Origin: Zygaena filipendulae
Lineage: Eukaryota; Arthropoda; Insecta; Lepidoptera; Zygaenidae
Assembly (NCBI GenBank): GCA_907165275.2
Contig: OU015652.1
Span: 4,603,001-4,667,000 of the forward strand
Length of the DNA stretch: 64,000 nucleotides
Direction: 5' to 3'
The translations under genes and the position numbers were made by a program. Of the stretch, positions 47,001 to 59,000 are shown in pieces. Position 1 is the stretch's first letter. Each line of letters starts with the position of its first letter. Below the pieces are notes generated by a model. The model was given only the letters and a program-made list of their open reading frames with translations. It had not been told where the DNA came from and did no database searches.

Positions 47001-50000
47001 ACTATCTTCACACTCTTCAGCAGAGAGTGAAATGGTTTTCGTCGCCACCCAACGTTAAAGTAGGTGACCTCGTGCTACTTAAATCTAATTTAACCAAACC
47101 CTTGCAGTGGCCACTCGGTAGAATTCATGAAATTCATCCAGGAGTTGACAAAGTTGTTCGTGTAGTTACAGTACGCACTCAGAACGGTCTTTATAAGCGT
47201 CCTGTTAACAAAATTTGTCCCTTGCCGTATGCCAATTGACAAACTTAAAGTTTAATATATTTAATTTATAAAATTAGGTTAGGTATTCTACAGTAGTTTA
47301 CACTTTACACTAGCTATTTATTTATTATATTTACACGTTGTAAGTATTTTTATCAACACACCTCTGACACTCATTTAGGGGAAATCATCATGATGATTTC
47401 GGTGGGGGGTATGTTGGATTCTTGTCTTTTCTATTGGTAGGTAGAAATAAAAACAGAGCTCCACTAATTGTTGTGTCTACCCTCATTTGAAATGGCACGA
47501 CAATTATCGGCGCGCACCGTTCGAGGCGAGTAAGTTACGCCTTGGGCCCGCTACTAATGCACATGTGAGCCGTGCTCCGATATTGTTGCAACTTCACAAG
47601 CGTCCGTGACCCTTGTACCTGTTCTTCGACGTGAGACGTTCTCACTGGTGTCTGGAGTTCAGTGATTGGTGTTAACTCTTCAATAAACTATTTAATTAGA
47701 GTCAGAGACTTGTCCAAGTGCACGAGCCCCGCCATTATCCGTCGTTGCGTCGTCCGTCGGCTGGTCTGCTGTCCAGGTGGTGGTGGATGCAAAGGTTAGT
47801 GGAGAGCTTTACCTACCGTGTGCTGGGCAGGAATCCGACATACTTCAAACATACAGTCCACTAAAAATATTTCATATAACCAGCCCTCTGTGCCGCGGGA
47901 GTTCTTAAAACCGAATTCAGGTTTGGCTTTAAGAACTGCACACCCCCTATGACATAAAAAGGCGTACTTAATGCCATTGTGGCATTCTCTGCCAGTCAAC
48001 CTTCAAGATCTGCAGAAAGTGTGGTTAGTGGTGTTTGTAAGGTCTTAATAATTATGAAGTACTTATATATAATAGGTAATTCGATAATATGATTAATACA
48101 TAATGTAATGTAATTTATGCACTATCGCGGTGATTCCGGGATAAACTATATGCATAAACCTTCCTCTCTATCTATTGGTGAAAGCCGCATGAAAATCCGT
48201 TCGGTATTTTATCGCAATCAGACAGGCAGACAGACAGCCGGGCGGAGGATTTTGTAAGGATAGAGGAAGGATATATGTATTTTTAACATTTTGTATTATC
48301 TTGTGTGCTGTGCTGAAATAAGATATGATAAACTTTATTCAGCTAAGATAAACACGTGCACCAAGCAAAAAACACTACAATATAAAAGTAAATGAAAGTA
48401 TCTGGTGCAGTGCCACGCTAAAAGGGATTCCACACAGCATTATGCTGCGACCGTAGTAGCCACAGCGCTGATTTTCAGTGGAGCCACGGTGTAATAGATG
48501 TGTCTTTCTTTCTCTCTTTCTTGCAGGTAGGTCTGGACGGTGTACCTTGTCCGCGGTCCTGGGCTCGGTGGACAGCGCCATCGCCTCCTCGTTGTACATC
48601 CCCTCGAGGAACACGGTCAGCAGCTGCATCGCCTGGCCGTCCTCCTCGCAGCGCAACAGCTTCTCGCGGTTCAGCTCGAGGATCGTGAGAGTCACCTGAC
48701 AACCACGACGACGACAATGGCAGTGGCAGCGTTCACATCACACACTATTCCGGCCATATAAATTATAAAGTATACTAGCTGTTCCCTGCGGTTTTAGCCG
48801 CAGCTCAGTAAATATAACGATTTCCGCGGAATTTTCGAGATCAAAATATACCCAATGTCTTATTCCAGAAGCGATTCGATATCGCTACGATAATGAGCTA
48901 TGAATGTATTTTATGTGTGATGCACAGTGATACATAGTATTGTGTACAAAAATAGCCCGGCGACACTGCCCCCCTAACCAAATTGATAGTCTACAAGCGT
49001 TAACACATAGAAAACTAACCGCCGCACTCAGAGCCGACATTAATGATTACTTAGTTAAGTATAGATTTTTAAAACAAAACTGGCGCAATCAGACAAGTTT
49101 AATAAATTAATGTTAATTGGCATTTAACTGATTAAGTTACATCTCATTAAATGCCAACTAACATTAATTTACTGAACGTCTCTGATTGCGGCAGTTTTGT
49201 TTTAAAAATCTATACTTAACTAAGTAATCATTAAAGTCGACTCTGAGTGCGGTCGTAAGTAACGAATCGTCATGTCACTCGGTCAGACAATCAAAACTTT
49301 AGTTTTGCGTGACCAAGTGTAAACGTGTTACTTAGTTTTCTCTGCGTTGACGATTGTAAAATGTCAGTTTGGCTAGGGGGCTAGTTTTAATTTGTTTCTA
49401 TATTAAACTGAGTAGATGAGTCCATTTTTAACGTGGAGACATACTACACAAATGACCAAATATGATATAATTTCTTCTTTAGTTTTATTTCATTATTCTT
49501 TATTTTGTTTTGTTTGTTTTTGTAATTTTTTATTTTGTTGTTATTTAATTGTTTTCATTTGTGTTGTTCTGTATGTGTTCATTTGTGTTGTATTTCTCCA
49601 CTTGCTTGAATAAATCTTTTTAATACAGTTGCTCAAAAAGTGGCGTATTGCAGGGACGTTTAGCGTTCGGGATGTGGGCTATTACATACTCGAGCTTTTT
49701 GTTTACCTTTCCCGAACTCGTGCGTTCTCTTTGCCAACTGTCAAAAATGGCGACACGACTTTGACACACTTTTTGCATTGCGAAACGTAGGTTTCGCATT
49801 ACTAATACGACTAGCGCCATCTCTTGATCACAGTTGGAACTTAGTTGAGTTTGTTGTGTTTTTGATATTTTATTAAATTGCTTAATTTTTTCGTAACTGT
49901 ATTAAAAATAGTTGTTCAGTACACGTGCGGAACCGTCATTGCAACTAGTTCCGACTGTCAACCCTCACCTTCGGCTGCGCCTCGGCTCGGGTAGACATTT

Positions 50001-53000
50001 GGCTTTCCGCACTTATAATGAAATATACTATTCTTTCTTTCTAGATGGTCTTTCTATCTGTACTGCGATTAGTATATACTATAGTTGGTATAAAACCCAC
50101 CTGGAATATGACCTTGGCGCCCTCGTAGAAGAAGCAGTCCATGACGTTGACGGCGCACTCGTAAGGCATGACGCATATGAAGAGCGTCAGGAACCACGAC
50201 AGGGAGATCATCTTCATCATGCCCAGCGCCTCCAGCTTCGCGTGCAGCTCGGGCAGGTGCGCCGCGGTCAGCTCCTCCAGCACACCCTGGTCCACCTGGG
50301 ACACGGGTGAAGGGCAGCAGAAGTTATTATTATATATAAGTATTGAAAATTAAAACTATACCCGTTCATGGGCTGTATTTATTTAATTTATTTATTTTGT
50401 TTCGACACCCATCACTAAAATGTACAATGAACTGTTCTGTCCCTCAATTTCACTACCCTTATTCAATTACCAAAAACCTAGAAACAGTTGATTTTTATTT
50501 GCAAAGAAAAGTACAAAATACTGATTTCTTAACTTCAAAACTAACAGTGTAGTTCTAACATGTACAAAATTTTTCCTCCCTTTTCAACCCAAACCTTTAT
50601 TAAGCCCTCGAAGTGCCTACATTACAAAAGGAAATCTATGCGCATTTTAAGTTTCTAAATATAGCAGTAAAGATATTAAGCATTATTCATTTTCTCTTGT
50701 TTTTTTTTTCAATTTAGGCTGATAACTTACAATGCTGATTGCAGAGCTGATCTATTTAATCACTAACTACGCGCATATGTTCTTCAAAGTTAAAAAAATT
50801 ATTAATATAGTACTTACCAAAGCTCCTACAACCCTCGTGTTGTAGTAGTCCGGCAACAACGTCTCACAAATGGTGGCGAGCAGCCAAAACGCCTGTTCCT
50901 CTGGGCAATAAATGAGTAAGACGGACGCGACGATGTTCATCGCTTGACAGTACCCTATCGTGGGGTTCTTTATTGCGTACGCGCACAGCACGCGACGCAA
51001 TGCGGAAATACCTGGAACAAAGGATGGACAAAAATATCCTCAATTTATCCTGAAAGGGGACTTTTTTTTTATTTAAACGTAGCCTAAGTTACTCCATGTA
51101 ACATCAGCTATCTGCCAGTGAAAGTCCCGTTAAAATCTGTCCAGCCGTTTCAGACATAAGCTGGAACAAACAAACAGACAGACGGATTTTTTTTTATGTA
51201 AGTACCGTATATACCTACTTTCATATGTATTTAGTGAAAAGCTGTTAATTTAGAATTACATACAGACACTTTAATTTTGTTTTGTTACGCCTTAACGGCT
51301 CAACGGATCATTGTGAAATTTTGCATACACGTTGTCAGAGATATAGAGAAGGCCATAGCGTACTTTTTATCCCAGAATTCCCCCGTGAACTCCGAGATGA
51401 CCGCGGGTGAAACCGCGGGGGACGGCTAGTGTAATTAATCACCAAGCCGAGTCCACTACGAAGCAACCAACTCACCGACGTCGTTCTGGAACGCGGGATG
51501 CTCGGGCAGCGAGCGGTGCAGGTCGCGCTCGATCTCGTCGTTGGTCTGCGTCTTGGCGGCGAGCGCGGCGCCCACGAGCCGCGCGTACAGCCCGCGGTGC
51601 TGCGCGCGCTGCAGCGTGGAGCCGGCGAACACGCTCCACAGCTCGCCGCGCAGCGCCTCCGGCAGCCCGCCCACCACCAGCTCGCTGCACGACGACGTCC
51701 GGTACATGCTCACGCCGCGGCCCATCTCCGACATGTGGTCCTCCCATTTTTTCTCCTACAGGTCACGTCGAATAGTAACTTTTTTTTTATTTATTTATTT
51801 AAAGACAATACATCATATTTCCCGAATACTACTTTCTGCCGAGCTGCAAAAACAGTTTATCGGCAGGCACATTCTCGCTTATTACTATTTAAATACACTT
51901 TAGGACAAACAGACACATCAAGTGAAAATTAAACATTGGAAGATGAGTTTTGCACGATCCACTACTTTAAATAGACCTACAATTATACCAGTAATGAAGA
52001 AAAAATGTATGTTGTCAAAAGCATGCAAACTTTGTCAGCCGCCGCAACAAGATTCAGCGACTGCCAAAATTGATCATGCTACGGACATAAAGAGAGATAG
52101 TGCTTACGAAGTAAATTTTTTAAACTATTTTTCGATGTTGCAGTCATTGTTAGGTTCCGAGGCAGCTCATTCGTGAATGTTGGCTAAATGACTAACCTAA
52201 ATGTGGGCTTCCACGTAAAAAGCTACTAGTAGTGGGGTATTGAGTTAAGACTAAATTCAGTATCTAGAATAGTCAATTGAGAGTAAGGATTAAAAAATAT
52301 TCAAAAACTAGCAGTATTTTTTTTTTAAGTTGAAACTCTGAAACACACTTCTACTTGCTTGTTACATAGATTTTTATGTATTATTGAAGATTAAGATACC
52401 TGACAACCCCCCCCCCCCCCTTCTCCGCTTAATAGTTAAGCGGCCTCTAAGCCCAGTGCAGAGTGGTGGACAAAATATCAACTTGAATTTCGAACTAGGC
52501 GGTGACGTCACACGGAATTTCAACTCAATCGCCGTTTTTTTTTATTACCTACGCAAAAAAAGGGAAAAATACGTGACCAAAATTTTTTATTGACCTACCT
52601 ACACGAAAGACTAAACCTAAACCTGTGTGAGTGTACCTTCTTCTCCTGTATCTGCTTGATGGACGACGTCTGGTGCGTGCGGAACAGCATCATGAGCGGC
52701 GGCTGCGGCACCCAGCCCGCGTCGCGCCCCTCGCCCGCGCGCGCCTTCTCCCTGCACACATCACTGCCGATAGCAACGACATTGAGAACAAGCTGCACTC
52801 TTCCCGACCTAACCATACTCCCATACAAATGGCATGCGCGTTCCCAGCGAGCGATGCATTCCTTGTTAGTAGCGACATCCGGTTCTCTCGTGTGTTAATA
52901 CCTATATAGCAATCAACCAAAACATATTTACTTCAAAAGTTGAAGCTGTCTAAACATGATAAATTGAACACAACACCGCTATTTTTCGGATTGAAACTGA

Positions 53001-56000
53001 AATATGATAGCAACAAAAGTTACATAATCGCCCTGCAGGTTCCCTCCTGTGTTAGTTCTAACGCTCAAGTGTTTGTATATCGAAGCGGCAAACGGAATAA
53101 ACACATCCACTGAAAATTTTACTGGCAACAGATCCAACTTTATTTAACACATGATATTATAAATAGAAAGAAAAAAGAAAGATGGAAAGAAAATTAATTT
53201 ATTCGCCAACACAACATGCTTTATAATAATTAAGGAATGAAAGCAATTTAATCTTTTTTTTTTATTGTCATTCACATGCTCCAATAGAAAATAAAGTGAA
53301 AATAGTTAACGAAATGCAAAAATTATACAGACTCTAAAAACTATTTTAAAAGTGAAAAGCAAAATGAGCCCGCAGATGGTTTATGTCATTAATCCAATAC
53401 GAGTAATACGACACTACATAATATAATATCACGCAATCGCGTCACGCACACTTCTAAATCTTCAGCTCTATCGCAAATGGAACTTTGAATGCTCTATGTC
53501 TATCCGTTTATTGTTAGATCAGTTAAAAAAAAAGGAACTTAACCGAACCAAAGTCTTTTTAAAAAATACGATTTTTTTCTTTCTCTGTTTAATAACCTAT
53601 GTTTTTGCGTAGCTAATAGAGAACAGTGAACTCGGAACGCGGCACTCACTTGGGCAACTTGGCGAGCAGTTCGGATATCTTGTGCACGAGGAAGTCCCTG
53701 TCGCATATGTTCCCGAACAGGAAGCTGGCGTGGTGGGCGGTGGTGATGAGGATGCAGCCGGCGTCGCCCGAGCCGCCCGCGCCGCCCGAGTCCGCGCGCT
53801 CCACCTGGTGCACGTCGCGCAGCGGGATCGTCAGCCGGACTAGCTGCGGCACCTGTGGACGTTACACCGATAGGCTATTTTACACCATGCAAGAATAGAT
53901 ATAAAAATGCGTGTATGTATAAGATAGATTTCGAAAAATATAAACGTATTCAATTTTTAAAATCGTCTTTTTTATCTGTTTTTTTAATGTCTTAAACGCC
54001 ATTTGCCATATTTGTGATGACACTCCGTTAGTAAACAATCTATGGTGTGTTCCGATATGCATTGCGAGCACTGTAAAGCCGTTCGTTTATAGCTATACCA
54101 ACTGAACAGTGTCACACAATTTCACAGTAACACACTATCTCTTTCGTAGTCGCATTGTTTATAGTACGGACCGCCAAGAGGGGATTTGTGGATTAGCTAA
54201 AGCGCGTCAGATGAACATAAGGGGGGTACCTTGCACCATGTTGAGTACCTCCACCAAATATAGGCCCTCTACACTGGTGGGTGCGTCTAGAATAACCGAT
54301 CAGATTAGTAAAAAAAAATCGATAACTCGAAATACTCAAGCGCGTCAGATTAAGATATGGTGGGTTAATTACATAGTGAGAAGTATGTATATGAATAATC
54401 TGACCATTTGAACGTGACGTAAAGGAGTTAGAGGATCACAAACTTGCAAAAAAAAAACGCAACTTCGACATTCTCGAGCGCAGTTGATTTGTTTTTTATT
54501 TTAAAGTAAATAACTCAAGGATAGCGGGAAAAATATAATCTGCCGATTTTCATAAGCCGAAGAAACAAAAATCGTCTTCGAATCGAACGAGCAGCTGCAG
54601 TGAAACATGTACCTATTCATATCTCTGTCTTTCTTTCCCTTTTACTTTTTCTCTATCTCTCACTCTCTCGCACCGTCCTCACACTACTTTCCGTCGCCAT
54701 AACGTCATCACAGTATACCACGGCGCTAAACGTGTCGAATTATAACTTTTTTTGGTCGGTTAAAATACATATTAAAATAAGTTAAGGTAAGTATTACATC
54801 AAACTATAGGTTCACCTTTCACTTTAATGTAATTATATTTATATAATAAAGTTCATCACAAAACAACGCGTTCATGTTATTATATGTAAAACGAAATGGC
54901 TTGTTTGTGCTTTAAAGTTAGTTTTGTGAATAATATTTTGTGAGCTTTTACATATTTCATAGAAATATAAAGTGTGTTTTTTTTGTGAACAAGAAATAGC
55001 TCATAAAGTTATTAAACTTACATCAGAAATAAAAAAAAATTAAAAATAAATCATAATTTTTGTTTCTAGCAGTCAGATTAATAATATCCCTCAAAATTAT
55101 TGTCAGATTTTAAGCCAACATAACTTGGACTGCAAGCTGAACCTTCTGTAAAATAATCTGACACGCTCGAGTATTTCAAAATTGAGATTTTTTTTTGCAT
55201 TTTCAAAAATTCGCTACTACCTTGCGTCACCTCCAAATCGGCAGATTTTCGAAGGGGTGCATTTTTAAGGCTCACTTAACATCCCCTTTGAATATCTGAC
55301 GCGCTCGAGTAAATGTTTTTTTTTTTCATTTTCTCCCCTTCCGGATGGCCACCCCCACCACGCAAATGGGCAGATGAATATATTTTCGATATCAGAGACA
55401 CCTTGGAGTATCTAAACTACAATATCTGACGCGCTCGAGTATTTCCATTTTACTATTTTTTTTTACATTTTTGAAAGCCTGTAGAAGCTAAACCCACCGG
55501 TGAATGAAAAAATATCATATAACCTTATTTTGTTTATATCTCCTAATCTTCAAAACCCAATAGGTCCCGACGACGCTCGAGTGTCTCCCGAATTAGCATC
55601 GGTATCTCCCGTACTATTACTAGCGGAGTGACCTCACGAGCTGAAAGCATGGCGACTAGCGTTCCCGCGCGAAAATTCAAAATCATAAATAAAAAAATTC
55701 TTTTTAAGGCATTTTTCGGTTTTAGAAATTCTACTGGTTCATTACGATCTCAGGATTAATTTAAAAGAATTTTTAGGGTTTCGTATTCAAAGGGTAATAC
55801 GAGACCCTATTACTAAGACTTCGCTGTCCGTCCGTCCGTCCGACCGTCTGTACGTATGTACGTCTGTCACCAGGCTGTATCTCATGAACCGTGATAGTTA
55901 TACAGTTGATATATTCACAGATGATGTATTTCTGTTGCGGCTATTACAACAAATACTAAAAAAGACAGTAAAATAAATATTTATGGGGGCTCCCACACAA

Positions 56001-59000
56001 CAAACGTGATTTTTTTTGCTCGTTTTTGCTCGATATTAATAACGGCAAAAGGTAGACGCTTGAAACATTCACAGAATACTTAGTTATATATATTCACTTT
56101 AAAAATAAATAATTACATTAAAATAAAACAAATATTTAAGGGGTCTCCCATACAACAAACAATTTAATGTTATTTTTTTTTTGCTGTTTTTATAGGTAAT
56201 GTTACGGAACCCTTCGTGCGCGAGTCTGACTCGCGCTTGGCCGTTTTTTTTCCACCCAAGTATCCTCTTTTCGTCCTCAAAAACACCAGTTGTAATATTT
56301 ATTACCTAACATTATTATATATTATTATATCGATATACGAATTACGTATTTTATAAGTTCGAAGAAACTGTATGAGAGTAACTATTGTTAAACGATATGA
56401 AATGTATCTGTAGTCTGTGAGATAAGTACTGATGAGTCACACAACGAGCATGTTGCTTTAGATACAACTAGCTTTGCCCTACGGTTTCACCCGCGGTATT
56501 TCCGGAGTTGCCGCGGGAATTCCATGTATCGTAGTTATTTTTTGATTACGTAAAAAAAAGGAAAAATAAATGTCCAATATTGTATATTAATGTACAAGAC
56601 GGACTAAAACTTAAAATTTAGTCATCATGCCCATTATTTATTACATTCACGGACTCAAGGTCTGATGCTTATCTGATGCTTTTTACCAGATGCCTATATA
56701 GTAATACATATCAATCATGTGTAATTCCAATTAACCTGTCTTATCAAAGGTCGTGTTAGAAATTATAATTTCATTATACTTTCAATATCGGGCCAAAGCC
56801 ACACTTGGCGTGTTAACATACAATAGAAACATATTTTTTAATACAGTTGCTCAAAAAGTGGCATATTGCAGGGACGTATAGCGTTCGGGAAGTGGGCTAT
56901 TACATACTCGAGCTTTTTCTTTACCTTTTCCGAACTCGTGCGTTCTCTTTCCCAACTGTCAAAAATGGCGAAACGACTTTGACACACTTTTTGTATTGCG
57001 CAACGTAGGTTTCGTATTACTAATACGACTAGCGCCATCTCTTGATCACAGTTGGAACTTAGTTGAGTTTGTGTTTTTATTATTTTACTAAATTTCTTCA
57101 TTTTTTTCGCAACTGTATTAAAAATAGTTGTTCAGTACACGTGCGGAACCGTCATTGCAAAGAGTTCCGACTGTCAACCCTCACCTTCGGCTGCGCCTCG
57201 GCTCGGGTCGACATTTGTCGGAACTCTTTGCAATGACAGCCTTTCCGCACTTATAATGAAATATACTACATTCGGACAGTGATAAAAACATTAATGATAA
57301 ATCCTGTTTTTTTTTTTGTTATTGGGATGAAACCGCGAGCATTAGCATTGTCTTATAACCGAGTTCAAAAAGGTGAAGTTAGTAGGAAGCACAAACCATG
57401 CATACACACACACACACATTTATACACGCACCCTTACGTGCATTTTTATCTTTTGGCTTAAATCTGTTATTTGTTAGTTTTCATATTTTTGTTTTGATAG
57501 TGTTATGTACTCACTCGGCTGTCGAAACAAATGAAGTTCTGCGACAGATAGAGCCGGCCCCAATTGTGCCGCTTGTTGTATGGTGTCCACAAAGTGCACT
57601 CCTCAGAGCCGTCCAGTTTCTCCGTGTGCGGCAAACGGAACCGAAGTGTGTACAAATTTGACTGTTTCCTAGCGTCCAGATCTCTCTTCAGGAATGAAGG
57701 CTTCTTGGGTACGTTTTTGCTCAGTTTCGTCAATAGGTCCTTGTCGATGTTGAAAGAGCCCGATTTTTCATCTATCAACCTAGGAAATGAGAGTTGAATC
57801 GTTATCTTTAAATAACAACGAGATACGAAATAAGCTTAAAATATTTTAATACCTACTAGCTGTTCTCCACGGTTTCACACGCGATAGTTTCGGAGATCCC
57901 GCGGGAATTCCGGGATAAAAAGTACCCTATGTCCTTTTCTGTACCCCTGATAACGTGTATGCAAAATTTCATGATGATCGGTTAAGATGTGGAAGCGTAA
58001 CAAACAAACAAACTCACTTCACATTTATAATAATAAAGATTTGACGTTTTACTAACGATTTATGTATGTCGTTTTGTATTTAAATTCCTCATAATAGGGA
58101 TGTTGACTACTTTTGAAAACCAAAATTCTAATTAGTCCGTCAGTTAGAAAATAAAAAAACAATAGACACGTGTTTTTTTGCTTGTTTAAATAATTTAAAA
58201 TATACAGAGATAAAGCGCATTAAAGTTTAGGGTGAGGGGGTCGTGAAGTCACTAACCGCTAAAACCGCCATACAAACTGTCAGAATAGTGACGTCACGCG
58301 AAATTTCAACACAATATATCGCCGTTATTTTTTGATTACGTAAAAAAAGAAAAAATACGTGTCCAATACTTTTTAATAATCTACAAGACGGACTAAAAAA
58401 TAAAAATTAGTCAACATGCCCATTATCAGCAAAAACATATGTATTGTTAGACTAATCGGTCATAATGTCATAATAGTTTGTTATATATAGTTATATAGTT
58501 ATCCACAAAAGGCCTCATAATATGGAATGCAAATTGTTATCGTTATATTCAAACATATCTATAAATCGTACCTACGTGTCTATGTAACTCCTACTATCTA
58601 GTTAAATCTTTCTATATAATAAACGTAAATGTGTAATTTTGTATATTTAGACGTTTATTACTGAACTCCGAATAAAAAGCAAAATGGATGAAATCTGGCA
58701 AACAGACAGAAAACATATCACTATATAATGTCGTATCACTTTTATCTCGGTCACAAAGTACTTATTCCCATAGGAATCATGAAAATCACGCGAGTGAGAA
58801 CGCACGGAACAGCTAGTTATAAACAAACACTCACTGCTTCATAGCTATGTTAGCTAACTGCTCCATCAACGCGAACGTTTCATTCTTCCTTTGGAACAAT
58901 GTGAAGTAATGTTCACCGTCTCTAGTGATCACTTTGATCGAGTCCGGAAACAATAGACTGTTAGTCTTGGCTAGTTCAATAACGTCCGCCCAACGTATCT

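Larger units (their letters stand above)
41067..47942 (+). mobile_element. Intact BEL/Pao LTR retrotransposon
   Basis: 6876 bp. Two 531-bp LTRs (TGTTGG..ACTGCACA) look identical base for base by eye. The target duplication is CCCCC (41062-41066 and 47943-47947), the 5 bp expected for BEL/Pao. The primer binding site, polypurine tract and a single uninterrupted 1774-codon Gag-Pol frame are all present. There is no envelope gene. The element is antisense to TBC1D9 in the intron between exons 12 and 13. Identical LTRs imply a very young insertion. Confidence 0.97.

Noticed and set aside
42293..47048. Many minus-strand open frames inside the BEL element
   Set aside because: All are shadows of the uninterrupted Gag-Pol frame.
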